NCBI RefSeq assembly: GCF_006442975.2
Contig: NZ_CP083954.1
Coordinates: 3,417,501 to 3,481,500, forward strand
Reading direction: 5' to 3'
DNA from: Mesorhizobium sp. B2-1-1
GTDB lineage: Bacteria > Pseudomonadota > Alphaproteobacteria > Rhizobiales > Rhizobiaceae
Length of the DNA: 64,000 nt
Both the position numbers and the translations under genes were made by a program. A model generated the notes under the pieces. That model was not told the origin of the DNA. It ran no database searches and worked only from the letters and a program-made list of their open reading frames with translations. The first letter of the stretch is position 1, and every line of letters starts with the position of its first letter. Below, one piece after another: positions 45,530-59,515 of this stretch.

Positions 45530-46888
45530 ATGAACCAGAGAACATGCCTATCCGTCATCCTCGCCGCCGGCGAAGGCACGCGCATGAAGAGCGCGCTGCC
45601 CAAGGTGCTGCACCAGATCGCCGGGCTGCCGATGGTCGCGCATGTGGTCAAGGCGGCCGAGGCAGCGGGCGCCGGCGATCTTGCGCTGGTGATCGGCCAC
45701 GGCGCCGAGGAGATGCGCAAGGCGGCGCAGAAATTCGCGCCGAAGGCAGAGGCTTTCGTGCAGGAAAAGCGCCTCGGCACCGCGCATGCGGTGCTTGCCG
45801 CGCGCGCTGCTATATCAAAAGGTTACGACGATATCCTCGTCATGTTCGGCGATACGCCGCTGATCGATCCGGACGCCCTCACGGCCGCGCGCCTGAAGCT
45901 GGCGCAAGGTGCTGCCGTCGTGGTCATCGGCTTCCGCACGGCGAACCCCACCGGCTATGGCCGCCTGATCGAAAAAGGTGGCAAGTTCGTCGCCATCCGC
46001 GAGGAAAAGGACTGCTCCGACGAGGAGAAGAAGATCACCTTCTGCAATGGCGGGCTGATGGCGATTGCCGGCAGCCAGGCGCTGAAACTGCTCGATGCCG
46101 TCGGCAACAAGAACGCCAAGGGCGAATACTATCTCACCGATATCGTCGAGCTTGCCAGCAACCAGGGCCTCGATGTCGTCGCCACGGAAGCCAGCTTCGA
46201 GAATGCGCTCGGCATCAACAACCGCGCCGAGTTGGCGCAGGCCGAAGGCATCTGGCAGGCACGCCGCCGGCAGGAAGCGATGCTTTCGGGCGTGACGCTG
46301 ATCGCACCAGAAACGGTGTATTTCTCGCACGATACCGAGATCGGCGCCGATACTATTGTCGAGCCGAACGTCTGGTTCGGGCCGGGTGTGAAGATTGCAG
46401 GCGGCGCCAGGATTCACGCCTTCAGCCATATCGAAGGCGCCATCGTCGCCGCTCATTGCGATGTCGGCCCCTTCGCGCGGCTGCGGCCGGGCGCCGATCT
46501 CAAACAGAAAGCCAAGGTCGGCAATTTCTGCGAGGTCAAGCAGGCCGTCATCGAGGAGGGCGCCAAGGTCAACCATTTGACCTATATCGGCGACGCGCGG
46601 GTGGGCGCCGGGGCCAACATCGGCGCCGGCACGATCACCTGCAATTATGACGGCTATCTGAAGCACTTCACCGATATCGGCGAGGGCGCCTTTGTCGGAT
46701 CGAATTCCTCGCTTGTCGCGCCGGTCACCATTGGCAAGGGCGGCTATATCGCCTCGGGCAGCGTCATCACCGAAAGCGTGCCCGACGATGCGCTGGCCTT
46801 CGGGCGTGCCCGCCAGAAGACGATCCCCGGCAAAGGCAAGGAATTGCGCGAGCGCTTCGCGTCGGCCGCGGTTGCCAAAAAGAGGTAA
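45530..46888 (+). CDS. glmU: Bifunctional UDP-N-acetylglucosamine pyrophosphorylase / glucosamine-1-phosphate N-acetyltransferase
   Basis: A 452-residue enzyme that makes UDP-GlcNAc from glucosamine-1-phosphate, acetyl-CoA and UTP. The N-terminal uridylyltransferase domain begins [22 protein letters not shown]; the C-terminal left-handed beta-helix holds the acetyltransferase ([45 protein letters not shown]). It is followed by glmS, so both ends of the hexosamine route sit together, feeding peptidoglycan, lipid A and, in symbionts, Nod factor backbones. Confidence 0.96.
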   Translation: MNQRTCLSVILAAGEGTRMKSALPKVLHQIAGLPMVAHVVKAAEAAGAGDLALVIGHGAEEMRKAAQKFAPKAEAFVQEKRLGTAHAVLAARAAISKGYDDILVMFGDTPLIDPDALTAARLKLAQGAAVVVIGFRTANPTGYGRLIEKGGKFVAIREEKDCSDEEKKITFCNGGLMAIAGSQALKLLDAVGNKNAKGEYYLTDIVELASNQGLDVVATEASFENALGINNRAELAQAEGIWQARRRQEAMLSGVTLIAPETVYFSHDTEIGADTIVEPNVWFGPGVKIAGGARIHAFSHIEGAIVAAHCDVGPFARLRPGADLKQKAKVGNFCEVKQAVIEEGAKVNHLTYIGDARVGAGANIGAGTITCNYDGYLKHFTDIGEGAFVGSNSSLVAPVTIGKGGYIASGSVITESVPDDALAFGRARQKTIPGKGKELRERFASAAVAKKR

Positions 46889-47062
46889 AACCGGTCGTCA
46901 AAAACTGAACGATTGCAGTAACTGGATTGCAAGTGCGCTGTGTCATGATGCATGCGTACGAGACTGTTCCCATTACACGGAACGAAACGCAAAGTAACTT
47001 TCGCGAGAGCCCGGCAATCCGTAGATAGCGCCGGGTTCTGCCGGGGATTGGGGACTGTCTGC

Positions 47063-48886
47063 ATGTGCGGTATCGTTGGAATTGTCGGCCATTCGCAGGT
47101 TGCGCCGCTCATCGTCGATGCGCTGAAGCGGCTTGAATATCGAGGCTACGATTCGGCCGGCGTCGCCACCATAGAGAAGGGGGCGCTTGGCCGCCGCCGC
47201 GCCGAAGGCAAGCTGGTCAATCTCGAGCGCAGGCTGAAGGACGAGCCGCTCGACGGCACGATCGGCATCGGTCACACCCGCTGGGCCACGCATGGCGTGC
47301 CGAACGAGACCAACGCGCACCCGCATTTCTCCAATGGCGTCGCCATCGTCCACAACGGCATCATCGAGAATTTCGCCGAGCTGCGCGACGAACTGATCCG
47401 CGACGGCTATTCCTTCTCGTCGCAGACCGACACCGAGGTCGTCGCGCATCTGGTGGCGCGGGAAGTCGCGAAAGGCTTGAAGCCGGTCGATGCCGCGCAC
47501 AAGGCGCTCAAGCGGCTGGAAGGCGCCTTTGCGCTGGCGATCATGTTCACGGGCGACGAGGACCTCATCGTTGGCGCTCGCAACGGCCCACCGCTGGCGG
47601 TCGGCCATGGCGACGGCGAGATGTTCCTGGGCTCCGACGCCATCGCGCTTGCCCCGTTCACCAATTCGATCACCTATCTGGAAGACGGCGACTGGGCGGT
47701 GGTGCGCCGCAGCGGTGTCGCCATCTTCGACATTGACGGCGAAAAGGTCGACCGCAAGCGCCAGCAGTCGCTCTCGACCAGCTTCATGGTCGACAAGGGC
47801 AATCGCCGCCACTTCATGGAGAAGGAAATCCATGAGCAGCCGGAGGTGATCTCGCACACGCTGGCGCATTATGTCGATTTTGTTTCCGGCGTCTCCAAGC
47901 CGCTCGACCTGCCGTTCGACTTTGCTACGATTAACCGGCTGGCGATGTCGGCCTGCGGTACCGCCTATCTCGCCGGACTGATCAGCAAATACTGGTTCGA
48001 GCGCTACGCTCGGCTCCCGGTCGACATCGATGTCGCCTCCGAATTTCGCTACCGCGAAATGCCGCTGTCGAAGAACGACGCCGCCTTCTTCATCTCGCAA
48101 TCGGGCGAGACCGCCGACACGCTGGCCTCGCTGCGCTATTGCCGCAAGGCCGGCATGAAGATCGGCGTCGTCGTCAACGTGCGGGAATCGACCATGGCGC
48201 GCGAATCCGACGTCATCTTGCCGACGCTCGCCGGGCCGGAGATCGGTGTCGCCTCGACCAAGGCCTTCACCTGCCAGTTGTCGGTGCTGGCCTCGCTCGC
48301 CGTCCGGGCGGGCGTGGCGCGCGGTACGATTTCGCGGGACGAGGAAAAGTCGCTGGTGCGGGCGCTTTCCGAGGCGCCGCGCTATGCCAACCAGGTGCTC
48401 AAACTCGAAGAGCAGATCGAACGGATCGCGCGGGACCTGTCGCGCTACAAGGACGTGCTCTATCTCGGACGCGACACCAATTTCCCGCTCGCCATGGAAG
48501 GCGCGCTGAAGCTCAAGGAGATCTCCTACATCCACGCCGAAGGCTATGCCGCGGGCGAGTTGAAGCACGGGCCGATCGCGCTTATCGACGAGAACATGCC
48601 GGTCATCGTCATCGCGCCGCATGACCGCATCTTCGAGAAGACTGTGTCCAACATGCAGGAGGTGGCGGCGCGCGGCGGCAAGATCATCCTGATCACCGAC
48701 GCCAAGGGCGCCGCGCAGGCGAGCGTGAAGACGATGGAGACGATCATCCTTCCGGACGTGCCGGAAATCATCTCGCCGATCATCTACGCGCTGCCGATCC
48801 AGATGCTGGCCTATTTCGCCGCCGTTTTCATGGGCACCGATGTCGACCAGCCGCGCAATCTGGCGAAATCGGTGACGGTGGAGTAG
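47063..48886 (+). CDS. glmS: Glutamine-fructose-6-phosphate aminotransferase (isomerizing)
   Basis: A 607-residue enzyme making glucosamine-6-phosphate. The start at 47063 is certain because the N-terminal nucleophile must be Cys2 (MCGIVGIVGHSQ); the open frame from 46952 is leader sequence. The glutaminase domain has HTRWATHGVPNETNAHPH. Two SIS sugar-isomerase domains follow (SQSGETADTLASLR), ending in the canonical PRNLAKSVTVE. It is 174 bp after glmU, with possible separate control in that gap. A second, nodulation-type nodM is not in this window. Confidence 0.97.
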   Translation: MCGIVGIVGHSQVAPLIVDALKRLEYRGYDSAGVATIEKGALGRRRAEGKLVNLERRLKDEPLDGTIGIGHTRWATHGVPNETNAHPHFSNGVAIVHNGIIENFAELRDELIRDGYSFSSQTDTEVVAHLVAREVAKGLKPVDAAHKALKRLEGAFALAIMFTGDEDLIVGARNGPPLAVGHGDGEMFLGSDAIALAPFTNSITYLEDGDWAVVRRSGVAIFDIDGEKVDRKRQQSLSTSFMVDKGNRRHFMEKEIHEQPEVISHTLAHYVDFVSGVSKPLDLPFDFATINRLAMSACGTAYLAGLISKYWFERYARLPVDIDVASEFRYREMPLSKNDAAFFISQSGETADTLASLRYCRKAGMKIGVVVNVRESTMARESDVILPTLAGPEIGVASTKAFTCQLSVLASLAVRAGVARGTISRDEEKSLVRALSEAPRYANQVLKLEEQIERIARDLSRYKDVLYLGRDTNFPLAMEGALKLKEISYIHAEGYAAGELKHGPIALIDENMPVIVIAPHDRIFEKTVSNMQEVAARGGKIILITDAKGAAQASVKTMETIILPDVPEIISPIIYALPIQMLAYFAAVFMGTDVDQPRNLAKSVTVE

Positions 48887-48980
48887 GCGTTTTTTAAACA
48901 GGTGCTTTAAAAACTTCGCAGTTCCAAAGCGCCTTCCGGTTCACTAATGTTTGCGCTGCAACTCGCGCCCCGGTGAACCC

Positions 48981-49733
48981 ATGTCAGATGCTCTCAAGAC
49001 CTCCGGCATGACCCGGCTGAGGAACTATTTCCTCACAGGCTTCGTCGTCTGCGCGCCGCTGGCGATCACCGCCTATATCGCGTGGTCCTTCATCGGTTGG
49101 GTGGATTCCTGGGTCAAACCCTATATTCCGGCACGCTACAGTCCCGATACCTATCTGCCGTTCCCGGTTCCGGGGTTCGGGCTGATCGTGGCGCTCGTCC
49201 TCATCACGCTGATCGGGTTCATGACCGCCAATATCGTCGGCCGCGCCATCGTCAATTTCGGCGAGCGCCTGCTTGGCCGAATGCCGCTGGTGCGGGGCAT
49301 CTATCGCTCGCTGAAGCAGATTTTCGAAACCGTGCTGTCGAACAAAGGTGACATGTTCCGCCAGGTCGGCTTGGTCGAATATCCGCGCAAGGGGGTGTGG
49401 TCGCTGGTGTTCGTGGCCAGCGAGAAGGAAACCGAGATCAACCAGAAGCTTGACCAGGAAGGCGATCCGCTGACCGCTGTCTTCATGCCTTGTACGCCCA
49501 ATCCGACGACGGGCTTCCTGATGTATGTGCCGAAGTCGGACATCGTGCTGCTCGACATGACGATCGAGGATGGCGCCAAGCTGATCGTCTCGGCCGGGCT
49601 GGTGGCGCCGGAGGTGAAAACGAAGCTGGTGACACTGAATGGCGAGCCGATCACCGGCACCCTGGCCAATCCGCCGCTCGGGCCTTATCCCGCCCGCAGG
49701 AGCCGCACCGCCTCGTCGCGGCCGAACAAGTAG
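48981..49733 (+). CDS. DUF502 family membrane protein
   Basis: A 250-residue protein with two N-terminal hydrophobic helices (YFLTGFVVCAPLAITAYIAW and FGLIVALVLITLIGFMTANIVG) and a soluble C-terminal region of about 150 residues (RMPLVRGIYRSLKQIFETV and FMPCTPNPTTGFLMYVPKSDI), all typical of DUF502. Function unknown. The ATG at 48981 (MSDALKTSGM) is preferred over 48951. Its 3' end overlaps the 3' end of recG by 49 bp on the other strand. Confidence 0.86.
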   Translation: MSDALKTSGMTRLRNYFLTGFVVCAPLAITAYIAWSFIGWVDSWVKPYIPARYSPDTYLPFPVPGFGLIVALVLITLIGFMTANIVGRAIVNFGERLLGRMPLVRGIYRSLKQIFETVLSNKGDMFRQVGLVEYPRKGVWSLVFVASEKETEINQKLDQEGDPLTAVFMPCTPNPTTGFLMYVPKSDIVLLDMTIEDGAKLIVSAGLVAPEVKTKLVTLNGEPITGTLANPPLGPYPARRSRTASSRPNK

Positions 49734-51793
49734 AGCAGCAGGCGCAGCGCTTCGCCGCGCTCGGTCTGCAGGTCCGGATCCTTTGACAGGATCAGCCTTG
49801 CGTCATCGCGGGCCGCTTCAAGCAGGTCCGCATGCGCCTCGATGCGCGCGACCTGGAAGCCCGGCGTGCCGGACTGACGGGTGCCAAGCAATTCGCCTTC
49901 GCCGCGCAGCTTCAGGTCCTCCTCGGCGATCACGAAACCATCCTCGGTCTCGCGCATCACCGACAGGCGCCGCTTGGCCGTTTCGCCTAGCGGATCCTTG
50001 TAGAGCAACACGCAGGACGAAGGCTTGTCGCCGCGCCCGACGCGGCCGCGCAACTGGTGCAGCTGGGCGAGGCCGAAACGTTCGGCGTGTTCGATGACCA
50101 TGATGGTCGCGTCCGGCACGTCGACGCCGACCTCGATGACGGTTGTGGCAATCAGGATACGTGTCTCGCCCTGCTTGAAGGCGCGCATCGCTTCGTCCTT
50201 CTCGGCGCCCTTCATGCGGCCGTGGACGAGGCCGATCCGGTCGCCGAACAGCGGCTTCAGGGAAGCAAAGCGGTCCTCGGCCGACATCAGCTTTATCTCT
50301 TCGGATTCTTCCACAAGCGGGCATATCCAGTAGATTTTCTGGCCGCCGGCCACCGCTTCCACCATGCGATCGACGAGTTCGTCCAGCCGCTCAAGCGGCA
50401 GCGTAACGGTGCGGATCGGCTGCCGGCCGGCCGGCTTTTCCGTCAGCTTGGAGACGTCCATGTCGCCGAAGGCGGTCAGCACCAGCGTGCGCGGAATGGG
50501 GGTTGCCGTCATCACCAGCATGTCTGGCGCGTCGCCCTTGGCGGTGATGGCAAGCCGCTGGTGAACGCCGAAGCGATGCTGCTCGTCCACGACGGCAAGG
50601 ACGAGGTCGTGGAACGCCACCGTTTCCTGGAACAGCGCGTGCGTGCCGATGACAATGTCGATCTCGCCGCCGGCCAGCCCCGCCAGCGTTTCGGCGCGTT
50701 CGCGGCCCTTTTCGCGACCGGTGAGGATGGCCGTGCGCATGCCTGCCCGTTCCGCCAAAGGGGCGATCGTCGCCAGGTGCTGGCGCGCCAGGATCTCTGT
50801 CGGCGCCATCAGGGCAGCCTGGCCGCCAGCCTCGACGGCACGCGCCATGGCCAGGAGCGCAACGACCGTCTTGCCGGAGCCGACGTCGCCTTGCAGGAGG
50901 CGCAGCATGCGCTCGGGGTCGGCGAGGTCGGCATTGATTTCGGCGAGCGCGAATTCCTGGGACGCGGTCAATGTGTAGGGCAGGGCCGCGCGCAGCTTCT
51001 CGACGACCTGGCCGTCGCCGGTGAGCGGCCGGCCGGACAGCCTGCGAACCCTCGACCGGACCAGGGCGAGCGACACCTGGCCCGCCAGGAACTCGTCATA
51101 GGCGAGGCGCCGCCATGCGGCGCCTTCGATGGCGACATCGATCGGGTCCGCGGGATGGTGGATGCGGGCCAGCGCGTCACCGAAAGACGGGAAACTCTGG
51201 CGGCGCATGAAAGCGCCACCCTGCCACTCGGGCAGCTCCGGCAAACGGCCGAGCGCCTGGCCGATGGCGCGGCGCAGCACCTTGCCGGACAGTCCTGCCG
51301 TGAGCGGATAGACCGGCTCGACCAGCGGCAGGTTTTCGGCGTCGCCGGCTAAGGCGATATGATCTGGATGGACCATGGTCGGGCGACCGTTGAACCATTC
51401 CATGCGGCCGGAGACCACGACATGCTCACCCACCGGCATCGATTTTTCCAGATAGGCAGCATGGGCGTGGAAGAAAGTCAGCGCCACTTCGCCGGTATCA
51501 TCGTGGGCGTAGACCCGGTAAGGCACCGACCTGTTGCCGCGCGGCGGCGGCTGGTGGCGGTCGATGCGCAGGTCGAGCGTGACGATGGCGCCTTCGGCCG
51601 AGCCGGCAATGCCCGGCCGGTTGCGGCGGTCGATGACGGTATGCGGCAGCACGAACAGAAGATCGCCGGCGCGCGCCGCTCGGTCGCCGAGATCGGCCGC
51701 GACGACTTTTTCGATCAGCGCACCGACCTTCGGCCCGACACCGGCGAGCGACGTGATCGGGACGAAAAGCGGGTCAAGGATGGAAGGACGCAT
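49685..51793 (-). CDS. recG: ATP-dependent DNA helicase RecG
   Basis: A 702-residue branch-migration helicase that remodels stalled forks and Holliday junctions. It has an N-terminal OB 'wedge' domain, Walker A GDVGSGKTVVALLAM, the Walker B type box DEQHRFGV, and C-terminal motifs VEVGVDVPDATIMVIEHAERFGLAQLHQLRGRVGRG. Length agrees with the family (about 690-705). Convergent with DUF502; divergent from sdhE (92 bp). Confidence 0.96.
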   Translation of the reverse strand: MRPSILDPLFVPITSLAGVGPKVGALIEKVVAADLGDRAARAGDLLFVLPHTVIDRRNRPGIAGSAEGAIVTLDLRIDRHQPPPRGNRSVPYRVYAHDDTGEVALTFFHAHAAYLEKSMPVGEHVVVSGRMEWFNGRPTMVHPDHIALAGDAENLPLVEPVYPLTAGLSGKVLRRAIGQALGRLPELPEWQGGAFMRRQSFPSFGDALARIHHPADPIDVAIEGAAWRRLAYDEFLAGQVSLALVRSRVRRLSGRPLTGDGQVVEKLRAALPYTLTASQEFALAEINADLADPERMLRLLQGDVGSGKTVVALLAMARAVEAGGQAALMAPTEILARQHLATIAPLAERAGMRTAILTGREKGRERAETLAGLAGGEIDIVIGTHALFQETVAFHDLVLAVVDEQHRFGVHQRLAITAKGDAPDMLVMTATPIPRTLVLTAFGDMDVSKLTEKPAGRQPIRTVTLPLERLDELVDRMVEAVAGGQKIYWICPLVEESEEIKLMSAEDRFASLKPLFGDRIGLVHGRMKGAEKDEAMRAFKQGETRILIATTVIEVGVDVPDATIMVIEHAERFGLAQLHQLRGRVGRGDKPSSCVLLYKDPLGETAKRRLSVMRETEDGFVIAEEDLKLRGEGELLGTRQSGTPGFQVARIEAHADLLEAARDDARLILSKDPDLQTERGEALRLLLYLFGRDEAVRLLRAG

Positions 51794-51885
51794 GATGTCA
51801 GCTTATGTCGCGGCGGCTGCAGCGCAAGGCTGACAGCCCCTTCTATCCACGCTATATGCGCCGCAGCAAGTGAGGATGCGGCACA

Positions 51886-52173
51886 ATGACGGGAACGAAA
51901 CGATCAAGCGAGGGGCTCGACGCCCGCCGCCGCAAGCTCTTGTTCCGCTCCTGGCACCGCGGCATGCGCGAGATGGACCTTATCCTCGGCACCTTCGCCG
52001 ATGCCGAGATCGGCGCCTTGACCGGCGACGAAATCGACCAATATGAAAAACTCCTCGATATTCCCGACACCGAGTTCCTGCCCTTGATCACCGGCGAACG
52101 TCCTGTTCCCGCCGAAATTGATTGTGCGGTCCTGCAAAAAATCATGGCTTCACGCCGGACAATGACCTTTTGA
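51886..52173 (+). CDS. sdhE: FAD assembly factor SdhE
   Basis: A 95-residue protein of the SdhE/YgfY family that promotes covalent FAD attachment to SdhA. The key motif RSWHRGMREMDLILGTF contains the conserved RGxxE and fits the family exactly. Short gap of 11 bp to mfd on the same strand. The recG-sdhE-mfd arrangement is common in rhizobia as I recall. Confidence 0.93.
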   Translation: MTGTKRSSEGLDARRRKLLFRSWHRGMREMDLILGTFADAEIGALTGDEIDQYEKLLDIPDTEFLPLITGERPVPAEIDCAVLQKIMASRRTMTF

Positions 52174-52184
52174 AGAACGCTTCC

Positions 52185-55682
<3,498 letters not shown>

Positions 55683-55818
55683 CCAGCCCGGCCCATTCGC
55701 CAGCGCTGAAATTCCGGTCTAGAATAGGAAATCGGCTTCGTGTATGGAGCCGCCACCCCACATGGGGGCTGGAAATGGCGGGCGAGGGTGCTTGCCGGAA
55801 AGAGCGTTGGGTGCAGCG

Positions 55819-57192
55819 ATGACGAAATGGTCGCCGAATTCGTGGAGGGCAAAGCCGATCAAGCAGGTCCCTGCTTATCCGGACCTTGCCGCGCTGAAGA
55901 ACACGGAGGCCCAGCTCGCCACCTTTCCGCCGCTGGTTTTTGCCGGCGAGGCGCGCAAGCTGAAGAAGCAACTGGCCAGCGTTGCCGCCGGCGAGGCGTT
56001 CCTGCTCCAGGGCGGCGACTGCGCCGAGAGCTTTGCCGAACATGGCGCGGACAACATCCGCGACTTCTTCCGCGTCTTCCTGCAAATGTCGGTGGTGCTG
56101 ACCTTCGCCGGTGCGCAGCCGGTGGTGAAGATCGGCCGCGTTGCGGGCCAGTTCGCCAAGCCACGCTCGTCCGACAACGAGACCAAGGGCGAGGTGACGC
56201 TGCCGAGCTATCGCGGCGACATCATCAATGGCATCGAATTCGACCTCAAGTCGCGCATTCCCGATCCTGCCCGCCAGGAAATGGCGTACCGTCAGTCGGC
56301 GGCAACGCTCAATCTTTTGCGCGCCTTCGCGCAGGGCGGCTACGCCAGCCTGGAGAATGTGCATCGCTGGATGCTCGGCTTCGTCTCCGACAGCCCGCAG
56401 GCCGAAAAATACGAGTCGCTTGCCAACCGCATCACCGAGACGATGGATTTCATGCGCGCGGTCGGCATCACCTCCGAAACCAATTTCGCGCTGCGCGAGA
56501 CTGATTTCTATACCAGCCACGAGGCGCTGCTGCTCGGCTATGAGGAAGCGCTGACGCGTGTCGATTCGACCTCCGGCGACTGGTACGCGACGTCTGGCCA
56601 CATGATCTGGATCGGTGACCGCACCCGCCAGCCCGACCATGCGCATGTCGAATATTGCCGCGGCATCAAGAACCCGCTCGGCCTGAAATGCGGCCCGTCG
56701 CTGACGCCGGACGGCTTGCTGGAACTGATCGACCTGCTCAACCCCGAGAACGAGCCAGGCAGGCTGACGCTGATCGCGCGCTTCGGTTCCGACAAGGTCG
56801 CCGAGCATCTGCCGAAGCTGGTGCGGGCGGTGCAGAAGGAAGGCCGTAGCGTCGTCTGGTCGTCAGACCCGATGCATGGCAACACGATCGAGGCGGCCGG
56901 CTACAAGACGCGGCCGTTCGACCGCATCCTGAAGGAGGTGCAGACGTTCTTCGAGGTGCACCGCGCCGAAGGCACGCATCCGGGCGGCATCCATGTCGAG
57001 ATGACCGGCAAGAACGTGACTGAATGCACTGGCGGTGCCCGCGCCATCACCGCCGAGGAATTGCAGGACCGCTATCACACCCATTGCGACCCGCGCCTCA
57101 ATGCCGACCAGGCCATCGAACTGGCGTTCCTGGTGTCGGACCTGCTCAAGAAAAGCCACCCGGTGCAACACAAGCAGGTCGCCAACGGCTGA
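55819..57192 (+). CDS. aroG: 3-deoxy-7-phosphoheptulonate synthase, class II
   Basis: A 457-residue DAHP synthase of the plant-like class II (AroA-II) type, the first step of the shikimate pathway. Family blocks include [59 protein letters not shown] and [11 protein letters not shown] (metal and PEP sites), and [18 protein letters not shown]. The start [22 protein letters not shown] at 55819 is standard for the family; the frame is open from 55744. The symbol is inconsistent between databases (aroG, aroF, aroA-II). Confidence 0.94.
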   Translation: MTKWSPNSWRAKPIKQVPAYPDLAALKNTEAQLATFPPLVFAGEARKLKKQLASVAAGEAFLLQGGDCAESFAEHGADNIRDFFRVFLQMSVVLTFAGAQPVVKIGRVAGQFAKPRSSDNETKGEVTLPSYRGDIINGIEFDLKSRIPDPARQEMAYRQSAATLNLLRAFAQGGYASLENVHRWMLGFVSDSPQAEKYESLANRITETMDFMRAVGITSETNFALRETDFYTSHEALLLGYEEALTRVDSTSGDWYATSGHMIWIGDRTRQPDHAHVEYCRGIKNPLGLKCGPSLTPDGLLELIDLLNPENEPGRLTLIARFGSDKVAEHLPKLVRAVQKEGRSVVWSSDPMHGNTIEAAGYKTRPFDRILKEVQTFFEVHRAEGTHPGGIHVEMTGKNVTECTGGARAITAEELQDRYHTHCDPRLNADQAIELAFLVSDLLKKSHPVQHKQVANG

Positions 57193-57238
57193 CCCCCGTC
57201 CAAAGCAGTTCACAGGAAAAGCGCTTCCTGCCGAAAAA

Positions 57239-58309
57239 TCAGTCTTGCTTGTAGAGCAGCCAGCTCTTGCCGGCGCGGCCCGCCATCGTCGAATGCCTGG
57301 TCACGCGGTTACGTCCGCTGACCTTTGAGCGGTAAAGCGCCCGGTCTGCCTTGCTGTAGAGGTCTTCAGGGCCCTCGGCTTCGGATGCCATGCAGATGCC
57401 CATCGAGACGGTGACGGTGCCGTAATTCATGCCGGTCTGGCTGCTGGTGAAAGGCGACTGCTCGATCAGCGCGCGAATGCGTTCGGCGATTTCGTAGGTG
57501 GCGTCCTCGCTTGCGCCCTCGACGATCAGCGCGAATTCCTCGCCGCCGGTGCGGGCGACGAACATGTCGGCGCGAATGCTGGTCTGGAATATATCGGCGA
57601 TGATCTGGAGGATCTTGTCGCCGACGGGATGGCCGTACCTGTCGTTGATGTCCTTGAACCGATCGATGTCGGCGAGGATCAATGCATTGAACAGGATGCC
57701 TTTGTTGCTGTTGTAGATCCTGGTGATTTCCTTGTCGAAGGCGCGACGGTTCCAGATTTGCGTCAGGGGGTCGGTGTCGGCCAGGCGCTTGTATTCCTCG
57801 AGCTTCGACTTGACGCTTTCCAGTTCCTCGGTCTTGTCGCTGAGCGTCGAGGCAACTTGCCGGCCATGATCGATCGTCGAATTGGTGGCGACCGCCATGG
57901 CGTTGACGATCTTCTGCAGAACATCCGGCGACAGCAGGCTGTTTCTGCCGAGTCCGCTCGACGTTTCGTTGAGGATCCTGCCGTATTTCTCGATGTGGCT
58001 GCGCTCGCTCCTCAGCAGCGAAGCGATGTCCTCAAGTTCATTGGCGATGACTTCCCTGGCGTGCTCGACGATGCCGGAGCCATGGTTCTGGGCAAAGAAG
58101 GCGCGTCCGATCTGGTCGATGTCGTCCTGTGTCGGTCGGCCGCTCAGCGACACGACGGCAAGGCTGAGCTCGCGATTGGATCCGCTCAAGGCCTCGTAGA
58201 AGATCTCGTAGTTGCGTGGCAGGCCGAGCACGCCGAGCTGGCGCATTGTGGCGAGGACAGTGCTCGCAATATCGGTGCTTCGTTCGCTCTGGGCGGCTGC
58301 CGGCTGCAT
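57239..58309 (-). CDS. GGDEF-domain diguanylate cyclase without an obvious I-site
   Basis: A 356-residue soluble protein. The first 190 residues are helical with no membrane segment or PAS motif, ending in a coiled coil (SDKTEELESVKSKLEEYKRLADTDPLT). The GGDEF domain carries the active GGEEF (RTGGEEFALIVEGASED) and the metal-binding DIDRFKDINDRYGH. At the I-site position the residues are RADM instead of RxxD, so product inhibition seems lost. The ATG at 58309 is preferred; the frame is open to 58426 with a poor N-terminus. Convergent with the DAHP synthase gene. Confidence 0.87.
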   Translation of the reverse strand: MQPAAAQSERSTDIASTVLATMRQLGVLGLPRNYEIFYEALSGSNRELSLAVVSLSGRPTQDDIDQIGRAFFAQNHGSGIVEHAREVIANELEDIASLLRSERSHIEKYGRILNETSSGLGRNSLLSPDVLQKIVNAMAVATNSTIDHGRQVASTLSDKTEELESVKSKLEEYKRLADTDPLTQIWNRRAFDKEITRIYNSNKGILFNALILADIDRFKDINDRYGHPVGDKILQIIADIFQTSIRADMFVARTGGEEFALIVEGASEDATYEIAERIRALIEQSPFTSSQTGMNYGTVTVSMGICMASEAEGPEDLYSKADRALYRSKVSGRNRVTRHSTMAGRAGKSWLLYKQD

Positions 58310-58636
58310 GTTCTGTTCACTCTTCCCCGGGAACACGCTGCGACATTCGCAGGCATCCAATGTCGCCGACCTGGGGAACGCTGGCCATTCCAGTCCATCT
58401 TGCGAAGAAGGCGCGTCCCCACTCACGACTTTCGCTTGCGAGGATCATAGATGCAGCAGCGCTAAAGTTTCCTTAATCCGCTGAATCCGGCCTGTTTTTC
58501 GCTGATTCCGGCTGGACAGGCCTTTCATCTGTGAACAAACAATTCCCGAGCGTGCCAAATGCATGTCGCATTTTCTTGCGCGCAGCCATCGAAAAGCTGG
58601 GATCCTCTCAGCAGCGATTTCTTTTGGGATGGTGCG

Positions 58637-59056
58637 ATGAGTGAAAATCATACGGGATCGTGTCTATGCGGAGCGGTTCGCTTCAGGACACGAGGGCCGT
58701 TGCGCGGCGTCATCTATTGCCATTGCTCGCAATGTCGCAAGCAGAGTGGACATTTCTACGCCGCAACCAATGTCCCGGACGCCAATATCGATATCGACGG
58801 CGCCGACAACATCACCTGGTATGAGGCGTCCGCCTTCGCCGGGCGCGGTTTTTGCAAGACATGCGGATCGCTGCTTTTCTGGAAACCGCGGGACAACGCC
58901 TATGTTTCGGTTCTGGCGGGATCGTTCGATGAACCGACAGGCCTCGAGGGCCAATGCCACATTTTCGTGGGTGACAAGGGCGATTATTATTCGATCGACG
59001 ACGCGCTGCCTCAATTCGAGAAGTCGACCCCATCGGTGAAGGTCGCCGACGAATGA
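58637..59056 (+). CDS. Short GFA-domain zinc protein
   Basis: A 139-residue member of the glutathione-dependent formaldehyde-activating (GFA) fold. The three cysteine groups are GSCLCGAVRF, CHCSQCRKQSG and FCKTCGS, as in the CENP-V/GFA family. It lacks the extra C-terminal part of the full-length Gfa at 7489-8058 and is a distant paralogue. Most such proteins have no known substrate. The start at 58637 (MSENHTGSC) is the family start; the frame is open from 58559. Confidence 0.85.
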   Translation: MSENHTGSCLCGAVRFRTRGPLRGVIYCHCSQCRKQSGHFYAATNVPDANIDIDGADNITWYEASAFAGRGFCKTCGSLLFWKPRDNAYVSVLAGSFDEPTGLEGQCHIFVGDKGDYYSIDDALPQFEKSTPSVKVADE

Positions 59057-59133
59057 ATTTTGGGCGAGCCAGCTTATTCCATTGATCGGGCCATTGCTTT
59101 ATCCCGTGCCGGTGATTCGCAAAGGGGTTTGGC

Positions 59134-59493
59134 ATGCAGCGGCTGATCGACGCTTATTTCAACTCGCTGCGGGCGTTCCGCAAGCTGGCCGTAACTGAAA
59201 AAGCTTTCCAGCAGGAGCTGGCGCTGCTCGCCCTTGCCCTTCCGATCGGCTGGTTCGTTTCGGTGTCGTGGCGCGGCTACGCGCTGCTGATCGGCGCGGT
59301 GCTGCTCCTGATCATGGTCGAGGTGCTGAACACGGGCATCGAAGCGGCCTGCGATGCCTTTAGCCGCGAATTCAATGTCGACATCCAGCTGGCCAAAGAC
59401 TGCGGTTCGCTGGCGGTACTGATCTCCGTGGCGCTCGTTGCCGGCGTCTGGGGCATCGCGATCATCGAGCGTATCGTCGGGCTGCCGATCTGA
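59134..59493 (+). CDS. dgkA: Diacylglycerol kinase
   Basis: A 119-residue integral membrane enzyme with three hydrophobic helices. The conserved segment EVLNTGIEAACDAFSREF holds the catalytic glutamate, and AKDCGSLAVLISV matches the AKDxGSAAV motif of DgkA. It recycles diacylglycerol to phosphatidic acid, for example after transfer of lipid head groups to periplasmic cyclic glucans or LPS. Small single gene, convergent with the DedA gene. Confidence 0.93.
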   Translation: MQRLIDAYFNSLRAFRKLAVTEKAFQQELALLALALPIGWFVSVSWRGYALLIGAVLLLIMVEVLNTGIEAACDAFSREFNVDIQLAKDCGSLAVLISVALVAGVWGIAIIERIVGLPI

Positions 59494-59515
59494 GCTTTCG
59501 ACCGCCGGCCGACCA

